Of a stretch of DNA of 64,000 nucleotides, positions 34,696 to 43,014 are shown piece after piece. A program made the translations under genes and the position numbers. The number at the start of each line of letters is the position of its first letter. Positions within the stretch are counted from its first letter, which is position 1. The DNA comes from Albibacterium profundi (GTDB lineage: Bacteria > Bacteroidota > Bacteroidia > Sphingobacteriales > Sphingobacteriaceae), in NCBI RefSeq assembly GCF_042159835.1, contig NZ_JBBVGT010000002.1:930001-994000 (forward strand), written 5' to 3'. The notes under the pieces are model-generated. The model was not told the DNA's origin and ran no database searches. It saw only the letters and a program-made list of their open reading frames with translations.

Positions 34696-37600
34696 TTAAT
34701 TCAGGGTTAAACTAATACCAAATAAGATTCCGCGTGGATTTGGAATTGACCAGATATCCATTCCCTCCCCACCGGTACCTCCCGCAGCAGCAGAAACGGT
34801 GTTTCCAACTGCGTCGATACCAGAATAATTAGTCCAAGTCAGCAAGTCGTTACCCACTACAAACACATCAAAGTTGGATGCAATTTTAGTCCAGCTCAAA
34901 GCAGATGCCGGGAAACGATACGAAAGACGCAACTCTCTCAGTCTTAGATAATGAACATCTGTTTCAAGCCAATCTTCATTACTTCCGGCAAAAATGGTCG
35001 CTCCATAATCTCTAAAATCGGTGATAATGTTATTTTTGGTTGGATTATCCGTGTTTTCCAATCCGTCTCTTAGCACACCATTGAAAATAAAAGGTCCGCT
35101 TTCACGACGCTCCACAGACTCCCAACTGGTTCCGGAGGACATCATTTGTCCTTTCGTTCCGTTTAGCACCGTTGCGCCAAAGCGTCCAGCAAACAGAGCG
35201 GATGCACGGAAGTTTTTATAGCTCAGCGAAGTACGTATACCAAAGCGCAAAAGAGGCTCCCTGTCTCCGATGACCGACCAAACATTATCTGTCAACGGGA
35301 GCCCCGTAGACGGGCTAATCAAGATATCTCCAGCATCATTTCTCATATAGGCCATACCGGTCAATGTAGTGATCGGGTGGCCAACCATAATACCGTTACG
35401 AATATTGCCATAGTTCCAAGTATACGGGTTATAATATTCGGTTACATTATCTGGCAGATATACGACTTCAGACTTGCCATGAGACGCATTAACTCCCACA
35501 TTCCAGGTAAGGCCATTGTCAAGTCTAATGATATCTCCGTCTAAAGCAGCTTCCCATCCCCACGTTTTAAATGTACCCACATTCATATTGTTTAGAACAA
35601 AACCAGTGGCATAACTTAAGCGAAAGCCTTTAACAATCTGATCGGCATTTTTTGTACCAAAATAGGTAAAACTACCGTTCAGGCGATTGTTGAAGAGCTG
35701 AAAGTCTAGCCCCACTTCGTGTGCAGTGGTCATCTCGGGGCGAAGATTTGGGTTTGGTCCTGTAAATCCGTACTTAAATCCTCCTCCAGTCAGATTAGTG
35801 GGCTCCAATTGCGGATCGATCTCCAACGGTCCTGCATCCTTACCCACCTGCGCCACCGATCCACGGAGCTTGATGTAGTTTATATCTTCCACGGATTTGA
35901 AAAAATCCAAATCAGACAGTATAATCGATCCTTCAATAGATGGATAGAAGTATCGATTATTATTTACCGGCAATGTAGAGGACCAGTCATTACGTCCTCT
36001 TAATGTAATAAAGGCTAGATTGTCGTATCCAAACTGAAATTGGCCCGATAAAGCCTGAATTCTCCGCTTCGTGTTCCGCTGAGAAGCAACCTGCGTGCTC
36101 ACTTCCGTATTATTTATCGACTGGAAGTCGGCTACAATAAAATCACTACCATGGCTAGCAAGCCTTGTCACTCCATTTTCCATCTGGTGATATCCCAGCT
36201 GACCGGAAAAAGAAAGTTTACCGTCCATGAATGTATTATCATATCCTGCTAGTAAGTTGATGGTTGGATCCGAGAAATTAGACTCTACAAGGTTATATTG
36301 ACCCAAGCCGGCGTTTCTGGCTGCATAGTACGGATGTCTCGACGTCTCAAAATTTTGCATGCCGACATCCCATCCCACCTGTGCCCTGAAAAAGGTATTT
36401 TCGATGGGCGTCAAATTGAATGCTATATTACTGATAAAGCGATCCGACTTATCGAAGAACTTGTTTTTATACAATCCGTACAACGGGTTCAGTAAATCCT
36501 CATCCAAGTAATAGTCTGGCACCTTCATATAAATCCCGTCCTCAGTCAGGTAATTAGACATGTCGTCTACTACCGGCCATAACATAGCGCGATAAAGAGG
36601 ACCGTCCGTCCCTCTCATTACTTTGTGGTTGGAAGTATTGGTATATTGCATAGAACCCTCAAATTTCAACCAATCGGTTATTTGAGACTGTCCAGCCAAA
36701 CTCAGGTTTGTACGCTCATAGTCCGTAGTTTTGATCACCCCTTCTTGCCCTAGAAACGAGAAACCTGCACGGATGGTCGACTTGTCTGACCCTCCTTCCA
36801 CAGACACATTGTGCCTGTTCGTGAACCCTGTCTGAAGAACCGCCGCGAAGTTATCATAGGTTTTTACACCTTCTGGATACAAGCCACCAAACTTAGAATT
36901 ATACCAATAATTCGTGGTGCCATAGTAACCATTAGCATATTTTGTCTGCAACTCGGGGTATCCATAAGCTTTATCAAACTTAAAAGAGTTACTGTACTGC
37001 ACTCGGCCAGCACCAGGACGCCCTTTTTTAGTGGTAATAATAATTGCACCGTTTGAAGCATCGGAACCATAAAGAGCCGCAGCGGCCGCACCTTTCAAAA
37101 CCGTTATCGATGCAATATCTTCCGGGTTAAAGTCATTACCACGTGAAGAATAATCCATATTCCGTACAGAATACGTATCGACACCCGCGCCAGCCATACC
37201 TGTCAATGGATCGAATGTACTATTGTTCATTGGCACCCCATCAACGACATATAAAGGTTGGTTGTTTCCAGAGATCGAAGTGATATTGCGAAGCACAACT
37301 GTGTTAGAAGAACCTGGCGTACCACTCGTAGAGGTGACATTCAAGCCCGGCACTCGTCCCGCCAAGGCGGTAACAAATGATTCCCGACCGGATTCACTGA
37401 TAGTTGCCCCATCTATCTGCTGTACAGAAGAGCCCACTGCACGTGCCGCTCTTTTCATACCGAACTCCGCGGTAACCACTACCTCGCTCAAATCACTAAC
37501 GCCTTCTCTCATCGTTACCGTTATCTTTGACCGCGAGCCAACAGGCACAGATTGGTCTTCATAGCCGACCGCCGTAAAAACGAGCGCATCACTATTACTA

Positions 37601-37800
37601 GCGGTGATCGTAAAGTTTCCATTATCGTCCGTAGATGTACTGGTCGTCGTACCCACCACCGTGACGGTTACACCCGAGAAACGAGCATTTTCTTCATTGT
37701 ACACCGTACCGGTGATTGTTCTTGTTTGTGCGAACGCATTAAATGCACAAAATAAAAACAAAACCGGCAGCAGTGTAGCCATTAGTCTTTGTTTTTTCAT
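34696..37800 (-). CDS. SusC/RagA-family TonB-dependent transporter (pair 1)
   Basis: The protein has 1034 residues. The signal peptide ends near FNAFAQ (about residue 25). An Ig-like carboxypeptidase-D regulatory domain (about 28-100, TGTVYNEENARFSGVTVTV) and the plug with LYVVDGVPMNN and VLKGAAAAALYGSDASNGAI precede a 22-strand barrel. It lacks the extra N-terminal secretin domain of ECF-coupled receptors. It is the first gene of its unit. A promoter and a motif resembling the namZ operator lie upstream. Confidence 0.96.
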   Translation of the reverse strand: MKKQRLMATLLPVLFLFCAFNAFAQTRTITGTVYNEENARFSGVTVTVVGTTTSTSTDDNGNFTITASNSDALVFTAVGYEDQSVPVGSRSKITVTMREGVSDLSEVVVTAEFGMKRAARAVGSSVQQIDGATISESGRESFVTALAGRVPGLNVTSTSGTPGSSNTVVLRNITSISGNNQPLYVVDGVPMNNSTFDPLTGMAGAGVDTYSVRNMDYSSRGNDFNPEDIASITVLKGAAAAALYGSDASNGAIIITTKKGRPGAGRVQYSNSFKFDKAYGYPELQTKYANGYYGTTNYWYNSKFGGLYPEGVKTYDNFAAVLQTGFTNRHNVSVEGGSDKSTIRAGFSFLGQEGVIKTTDYERTNLSLAGQSQITDWLKFEGSMQYTNTSNHKVMRGTDGPLYRAMLWPVVDDMSNYLTEDGIYMKVPDYYLDEDLLNPLYGLYKNKFFDKSDRFISNIAFNLTPIENTFFRAQVGWDVGMQNFETSRHPYYAARNAGLGQYNLVESNFSDPTINLLAGYDNTFMDGKLSFSGQLGYHQMENGVTRLASHGSDFIVADFQSINNTEVSTQVASQRNTKRRIQALSGQFQFGYDNLAFITLRGRNDWSSTLPVNNNRYFYPSIEGSIILSDLDFFKSVEDINYIKLRGSVAQVGKDAGPLEIDPQLEPTNLTGGGFKYGFTGPNPNLRPEMTTAHEVGLDFQLFNNRLNGSFTYFGTKNADQIVKGFRLSYATGFVLNNMNVGTFKTWGWEAALDGDIIRLDNGLTWNVGVNASHGKSEVVYLPDNVTEYYNPYTWNYGNIRNGIMVGHPITTLTGMAYMRNDAGDILISPSTGLPLTDNVWSVIGDREPLLRFGIRTSLSYKNFRASALFAGRFGATVLNGTKGQMMSSGTSWESVERRESGPFIFNGVLRDGLENTDNPTKNNIITDFRDYGATIFAGSNEDWLETDVHYLRLRELRLSYRFPASALSWTKIASNFDVFVVGNDLLTWTNYSGIDAVGNTVSAAAGGTGGEGMDIWSIPNPRGILFGISLTLN

Positions 37801-37943
37801 ATTTCATAATTTTAGTTTACAATTAACTACTATAGCGGGGTTCCGTCGGTCTACACGGAGTAGAACTATTAGCTGGCTCTACATTGCCACTAAGATAAAA
37901 TGCTTTGTTTTTTCATATCATCGGTTTTGGTTGTAATTTCTTT

Positions 37944-37974
37944 CAAACGCACTAGTGGTATCTCAGGTATACAA
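37944..37974 (-). promoter_or_regulatory. Promoter of the susC/susD pair 1 unit
   Basis: On the minus strand TTG (plus 37972-37974), a 20-base spacer and TGCGTTTG (plus 37944-37951) resemble the Bacteroidota consensus with one mismatch. The transcript would have a leader of about 140 bases. Confidence 0.4.
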
Positions 37975-38042
37975 TAGATCAGAATCACTGAATAACGTTT
38001 ATCATTATTGGTTAGACAATAATAATAATAAAATATGAATAT

Positions 38043-38060
38043 TGCGCATGTTTGTGCGTG
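38043..38060. promoter_or_regulatory. Operator-like dyad upstream of susC pair 1
   Basis: TGCGCATGTTTGTGCGTG has a core CGCA-N6-TGCG dyad (38045-38048, 38055-38058). It matches the namZ/deoR site at 54601-54618 in layout and in the central TnTTTG. It may bind the DeoR-type regulator. Confidence 0.5.
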
Positions 38061-38167
38061 TTTTTTTCAGAAAGTGCAGAAACCAAAAACACTTAAGGAA
38101 AAGCAATCGTAGCGACATCATATTATTCTGCAGCTATGAGATTATCATGAAATATGGTTCTCGCTAA

Positions 38168-39652
38168 CTATTGTTTCCCATCCGGCGCTGGCAAACCAGG
38201 CTTACTAGTCAAAAACAACATGATCCATGTAATCGCACCATTAATAACAATCAATTCAAAACTCATCCCATACCCAGCATATTTCTCTAAACCCAATTTT
38301 AAAAGATAAAGTAAAATAGGGGACAGGATACATATATATGGCACAAGAGAGTCTGTTACCGAACGCTTTGTAAACATACCGAAAACAAACAATCCAAGTA
38401 GAGGACCGTAGGTATAACCAGCTGCGATAAAGATCGCCGTAACTACAGATTCATCATTAATAATTCTAAAACCCATGATCACCAATAGCATCACAACTGA
38501 AAAACCGACATGAACCAATGTTCTTGTCCGTACGAGCGAGGGGGCGTTGGGATCTTCCTTTTTATGAAAATTTAAGAAATCGACACAAAACGAAGTCGTC
38601 AAGGCGGTCAGCGCTGAATCCGTTGTAGCAAACGTAGCCGCCGTCAATCCCATCATGAAGATAATTCCAGGCAAAATCGGCAAATAATTTAAAGCAATCT
38701 CAGGAAATAAATAATCTGGAGTTGGTAAAGCAGAAACATCCAAACCATTCTGTGTAGCGTAAAAATATAACATCGCACCAACCGAAAGGAAAAAGATGTT
38801 AATGAGCACAAACACCACTGTAAAGGAGAGCATATTCTTTTGGGCCTCGCCGATGGTCTTCATACTGATATTTTTCTGCATCATATCCTGATCCAGTCCA
38901 AACATCGCTAATGTCACGAATATTCCACCTAGGAACTGTTTAAAGAAATTCCGTGTATCCCCTGTAAAATCATCCCAAAAGAAAATTTGGGAATAACTGC
39001 TTTCCTTAATTTTATCGAATGTCTCGATCATGTTTAAGTCCATGCTATCCGCAATGAAATAAATCGACAAGATAACCGATAACAGCAAAAAGAAAGTTTG
39101 CATCAGGTCGGTTATAATAATCGTTTTAAGGCCTCCCTTATGCGTATAAACCCAAATAAGAATCAGACATATTGCAATCGTAACCGCAAAAGGCACATTC
39201 CATGCGTCAAAAATAAAACGTTGGAGAATAATTGCTACCAAGTATAAACGAAAGGCAGACCCAATTGTACGGGATACTAAAAAGATCATCGCACCGCTTT
39301 TGTAACTCAGATAACCAAATCGCTGCTCCAGATAGGTGTAAATCGACACCAGATTCATTTTATAATATAGGGGTAGAAGCACAAAAGCTACTATTACGTA
39401 ACCAACAGCGTTCCCCAGTATAAATTGAAAATAACTAAAACTTCCTGTCCCTACAGCGCCGGGAACCGAGATAAAAGTCACTCCTGAAAGAGCTGTACCA
39501 ATCATCCCGAAGGCAACAACATACCACTTGGAATTTTTGTTAGCACTAAAAAACGCACTATTATCCGATTTTTTTCTGGATGTAATGTAAGATACACCAA
39601 CAAGAATTGTAAAATATCCGATTAAAAAGCTTAATAATGTAATTGGAGTCAT
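38168..39652 (-). CDS. Sodium:solute symporter (SSS family)
   Basis: The protein has 494 residues with about 13 transmembrane helices. Motifs are AFGMIGTALSGVTFISVPGA, LPLYYKMNLVSIYTYLEQRF, and TAATFATTDSALTALTTSFC, typical of the SSS family. It imports a small solute with Na+. Its position next to murQ recalls the MurNAc salvage locus reported in Tannerella forsythia, where a MurNAc transporter gene sits near murK and murQ, so MurNAc is a likely substrate; this is inference. It starts 12 bases after murQ and is the last gene of the namZ operon. Confidence 0.85.
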   Translation of the reverse strand: MTPITLLSFLIGYFTILVGVSYITSRKKSDNSAFFSANKNSKWYVVAFGMIGTALSGVTFISVPGAVGTGSFSYFQFILGNAVGYVIVAFVLLPLYYKMNLVSIYTYLEQRFGYLSYKSGAMIFLVSRTIGSAFRLYLVAIILQRFIFDAWNVPFAVTIAICLILIWVYTHKGGLKTIIITDLMQTFFLLLSVILSIYFIADSMDLNMIETFDKIKESSYSQIFFWDDFTGDTRNFFKQFLGGIFVTLAMFGLDQDMMQKNISMKTIGEAQKNMLSFTVVFVLINIFFLSVGAMLYFYATQNGLDVSALPTPDYLFPEIALNYLPILPGIIFMMGLTAATFATTDSALTALTTSFCVDFLNFHKKEDPNAPSLVRTRTLVHVGFSVVMLLVIMGFRIINDESVVTAIFIAAGYTYGPLLGLFVFGMFTKRSVTDSLVPYICILSPILLYLLKLGLEKYAGYGMSFELIVINGAITWIMLFLTSKPGLPAPDGKQ

Positions 39653-39664
39653 TCCTTAGTATCT

Positions 39665-40471
39665 TTACGATCTACAATTATCAATCGAAGCTCTCACACT
39701 TCCATGTTTTTCCAGCAACTCGGCTGCACGATCTTCCGTCACGCCAGTTTCGTCCATAATAATCTTAACACCGCGTGCAACCAACTTATTATTGCTCAAT
39801 TGCATGTCAACCATCTTATTGCCTTTCACCCGTCCAAGCTGAATCATCGCGGTAGTCGAGATCATATTGAGAACCAATTTTTGTGCGGTACCAGCCTTCA
39901 TCCTCGTAGACCCGGTTACAAACTCAGGACCTACAACCACCTCCACTGGAAATTTCGACGCCGCAGCTACCGGTGAATCTAAATTACATACCACACAACC
40001 TGTAACTAGTCCAGCGTCATTTGCTGCATTCAATGCACCGATAACATAAGGCGTAGTACCAGAAGCAGCAATTCCTACGAGCACATCCTTTTCATTAATT
40101 GAATACTCCTGCAAATCCTTCCATCCTTGCAGTTGATCGTCTTCAGCAAACTCAACGGCCTTCCTAATGGCAGAGTCGCCACCAGCGATATGACCAATCA
40201 CCCAATCATAGGGAACACCAAACGTAGGCGGACACTCCGACGCATCCAAAATGCCAAGACGGCCGCTGGTTCCGGCTCCGATATAAAAAAGTCTGCCACC
40301 ATTCTTCATTTTTTCGACAATAGCGCCTGTTAGTGCCTCGATTTGCGGAATACTCTTCTTCACGGCACCAGGTACACTTTGGTCCTCATGATTGATATTC
40401 GTCAACACCTCATGGATACTCATCTGCTCCAGATGATTATAATTCGATTCTTTTTCAGTTACGCGATTCAT
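39665..40471 (-). CDS. murQ: N-acetylmuramic acid 6-phosphate etherase
   Basis: The protein has 268 residues, a little shorter than the 298 of E. coli. It removes D-lactate from MurNAc-6-phosphate to give GlcNAc-6-phosphate. The SIS fold is clear: FYIGAGTSGRLGILDASECP, with the substrate-binding Ser/Thr, GIAASGTTPYVIGAL, and GSTRMKAGTAQKLVLN. Its start overlaps the end of the GH9 gene by 17 bases, so translation is coupled, and the symporter follows after 12 bases. MurQ requires MurNAc-6P, but no kinase gene is visible. Confidence 0.96.
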   Translation of the reverse strand: MNRVTEKESNYNHLEQMSIHEVLTNINHEDQSVPGAVKKSIPQIEALTGAIVEKMKNGGRLFYIGAGTSGRLGILDASECPPTFGVPYDWVIGHIAGGDSAIRKAVEFAEDDQLQGWKDLQEYSINEKDVLVGIAASGTTPYVIGALNAANDAGLVTGCVVCNLDSPVAAASKFPVEVVVGPEFVTGSTRMKAGTAQKLVLNMISTTAMIQLGRVKGNKMVDMQLSNNKLVARGVKIIMDETGVTEDRAAELLEKHGSVRASIDNCRS

Positions 40472-42989
40472 TTAGCAATTTATCTATTGTGACGGATTGG
40501 TATCCATCATTTTTCAATAATTCAATTATTTTGGGGAGTTCATGATAGAATTTGTCCGTTCTTCTCGGATCCGTGCCAGCATGAATCAAAATAATTGTAC
40601 CATTTAACCCATTTTTATTATTCTTTTTATAATCTTTAATTGACTCAAAAATTGTCTTATTATTTACATAACGGTCGCCCATTTCGGGCCAAGTGTAGTC
40701 TGCGGGTGTTCGAATACCCGGCGTAAAATTAACAAGATCCAATCCCATCCCCGCTGCCCAATGCGCTATTGAGTCATTATACCACTCATAAGGAGGCAGA
40801 AAAAATCTACTTTTCGACTTGTCGATATTCCATTTCTTAAGCAAGTTATAATTTTCAATAATATCTTTCTTAAATTCCTCTTGCGAAATTAATAATGAAT
40901 CCCGATTCTCCCACGGTGCATACAATAAATGTTGGTCGGAATGCGCACCCACATAATGGCCCTCGTTCACTAATTCACCCACAACATCCTGGTTTTCAAC
41001 AACTCTCAAATAGTTACCGGTAAAGAAGAATGACGCCTTTTGATTCTCACTATTAAGAACCTCTGCAATATAAGCGGCTCCTTCACCAAACTCATCCGCT
41101 GAAAATATCAACGCGACTTTCTTTTCTGAAATATCTCCTCGTATAAAGGCTCCATGAGAGTCGCGCTTATTCTTGTTCGCCGATTTATTCATTAGCTCTT
41201 CGTTCTCCATCGCGGCCAACAGATAAACCAAAGAGGCAGTTCCATCCATCGTCGGTTCATTCGTACTATAGTCACCAAAATCATCATGGTACACGGCCAG
41301 ATCCGACTGAAACTGCGCGTACTCATCCGGCCTATATAAGGTAATACCAATTAGGTTGCTGTAAATGGACGTATATACCGGTCCGTCAACCAACCCGCCA
41401 TCCACCGGAAAATCATGTAAATGTGTGAAAGCCGAGTGCGGGTCAACTGGAGTATCACCCCAGGACGGTAAACCATAGACCATACTGGTTCCCCAAGGAT
41501 TCAGGCCAAAAAGCCAATCTATATTTGCCTGTTCCAATTCCTTATAGCGATCATCACCCGTCATCTTTCTATATAAGTAACACTGTATCGCGAATGATGT
41601 CGTCAAATTATTTGAACACCATATAAAAGGTATCCCTCTAAAAAATGCGTTGTTTTTTGCCTTTGCTAACACTTTCTCAATTCCGTGTTTGTAATATGCA
41701 GCCGTTTCGTTGCTTCCGATCTCATAATGACCAAAATTATGGAAAGGATACCACTGATAGTGCCTAGCTGTATCTTGTCCTAGCCAAGGAGTCACTTTCT
41801 CCAAACGAGCATAATCCAGCGCTTTGTTTAGGTATTCCTCTTCTCCAGTCAGCTTCCAAAGATTCGAAGCCGCCAATTCCATGTCGTCCGCCCAGCTATC
41901 CTCTTCATAAAAATAAGGGGCGCGGTTTGGTGCGGTCTGACTCACGCCCAGCTTTCTTAAACCGAACTGATATGCTGAAAGCGCTTTATCATGAAAAGTA
42001 CTTGCTAGGTTAGCGTCTTTCCCATCATATATTTGAGATGCCAATGCAAAAGCCGATGCAAACTTACCCGCCGTTGATGAAGTTCCCGTTGCCCGATTCT
42101 TATGTTTTCCCAAGCCTTGCGGTTCTCCTGTTATAAAATAAACTGGTCTTGCCCCACCAGGTCCCATCCCATAGTCCACCGAGTCAATCGTTGGTAATCG
42201 TAATCCTTGATGGTCGCGATCATCTGCCAATTGGTTAAACATCCAATCGGCTCTCGGATGCATCTTCATCAACCATTCCAAACCCCAGCGTGCTTCGTCT
42301 AAGACATCCGGAATGTCGTTCTTTCCCTCTAATCCATTAGCTAAATGGGCATCTGCGAACACCTCTCCAAAATCCCGATAAGCCGCCAGCAAATGGTAAG
42401 TAGCATTCGCAGAAGTTGTCGAATATTGTAAATAGTCAGATGCATCATGCCATCCGCCAGACACGTCGATCAGCGTCGAATCCGGCATAGGACCATACAT
42501 TGTATAACCGTCATGCACATGACACGAGTCCTTTAGATACGGATTAAAACCACTTCTTTGTTGTCGGAGGTACCTCAACACGAAATCGGCTGTACCTTTA
42601 TACACATCGTTGTTAATAGAAAAAACCGGTGACGTTACGTTTCCTGCCACCAAATAAAACGTCCCTGTATCGGTAAATGTACTGAAATCCAAACGATAGG
42701 TTTCTGAAAACGGACCATATGCGCCGAATGCCGAACCTGCCTCCGCGTTAAACACTTCTTCATCCGTTTTCGCATCCATCAGCCGAAACGAATCAAGCGC
42801 GTTGGATGACTTCGACGCCCATACAGCTACTTTTCCACCATCAGGCGTATATCCTAGTTGATTAATCCGTATCCATGCTCGTGCCTCCTGTTGAGATCCC
42901 AACTTTTTCGCAGAACACGCTGTAAACCCGACCACCATCAGCAGTCCAAGAACAGTCAGAATGATATGGTTAATCGTTTTCTCTTTCAT
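40455..42989 (-). CDS. Lipoprotein: GH9 hydrolase fused to NodB-type deacetylase
   Basis: The protein has 844 residues. Lipobox: Cys25 (VGFTACSAKK). Residues about 37-125 form a CelD_N-type Ig domain (AWIRINQLGY). The GH9 domain follows (about 130-600): SGGWHDASDY with the Asp pair at 182 and 185, and a Glu near 578 in TNEPTMDGTASL, in place of the usual general acid; FGLNPWGTSMVYGLPSWGD is also typical. A NodB-like deacetylase (about 621-844) shows Asp632 in ALIFSADEFGEG, HSDQH at 683-687, PPY near 732-734 and LIHAG near 803, though motif 1 differs from TFDDG. GH9 includes cellulases and exo-beta-glucosaminidases. In this operon it probably acts on GlcNAc-containing material. The fusion is one open frame with no frameshift. 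Confidence 0.85.
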   Translation of the reverse strand: MKEKTINHIILTVLGLLMVVGFTACSAKKLGSQQEARAWIRINQLGYTPDGGKVAVWASKSSNALDSFRLMDAKTDEEVFNAEAGSAFGAYGPFSETYRLDFSTFTDTGTFYLVAGNVTSPVFSINNDVYKGTADFVLRYLRQQRSGFNPYLKDSCHVHDGYTMYGPMPDSTLIDVSGGWHDASDYLQYSTTSANATYHLLAAYRDFGEVFADAHLANGLEGKNDIPDVLDEARWGLEWLMKMHPRADWMFNQLADDRDHQGLRLPTIDSVDYGMGPGGARPVYFITGEPQGLGKHKNRATGTSSTAGKFASAFALASQIYDGKDANLASTFHDKALSAYQFGLRKLGVSQTAPNRAPYFYEEDSWADDMELAASNLWKLTGEEEYLNKALDYARLEKVTPWLGQDTARHYQWYPFHNFGHYEIGSNETAAYYKHGIEKVLAKAKNNAFFRGIPFIWCSNNLTTSFAIQCYLYRKMTGDDRYKELEQANIDWLFGLNPWGTSMVYGLPSWGDTPVDPHSAFTHLHDFPVDGGLVDGPVYTSIYSNLIGITLYRPDEYAQFQSDLAVYHDDFGDYSTNEPTMDGTASLVYLLAAMENEELMNKSANKNKRDSHGAFIRGDISEKKVALIFSADEFGEGAAYIAEVLNSENQKASFFFTGNYLRVVENQDVVGELVNEGHYVGAHSDQHLLYAPWENRDSLLISQEEFKKDIIENYNLLKKWNIDKSKSRFFLPPYEWYNDSIAHWAAGMGLDLVNFTPGIRTPADYTWPEMGDRYVNNKTIFESIKDYKKNNKNGLNGTIILIHAGTDPRRTDKFYHELPKIIELLKNDGYQSVTIDKLLNESRN

Positions 42990-43014
42990 GATCAGGTATT
43001 CTGTCTTATAAGAC

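Larger units (their letters stand above)
37801..38167. other. 367-base leader between the symporter gene and susC pair 1
   Basis: There is no gene here. It carries a promoter-like element at 37944-37974 and the operator-like dyad at 38043-38060. The 143-base stretch between the promoter and the susC ATG is a long 5' leader with only short stems (for example TCCGT/ACGGA at 37842-37859). Confidence 0.6.

Noticed and set aside
42990..43014. Possible promoter or terminator between the phosphoesterase and GH9 genes
   Set aside because: The gap is only 25 bases and holds no recognisable element; the genes look cotranscribed.
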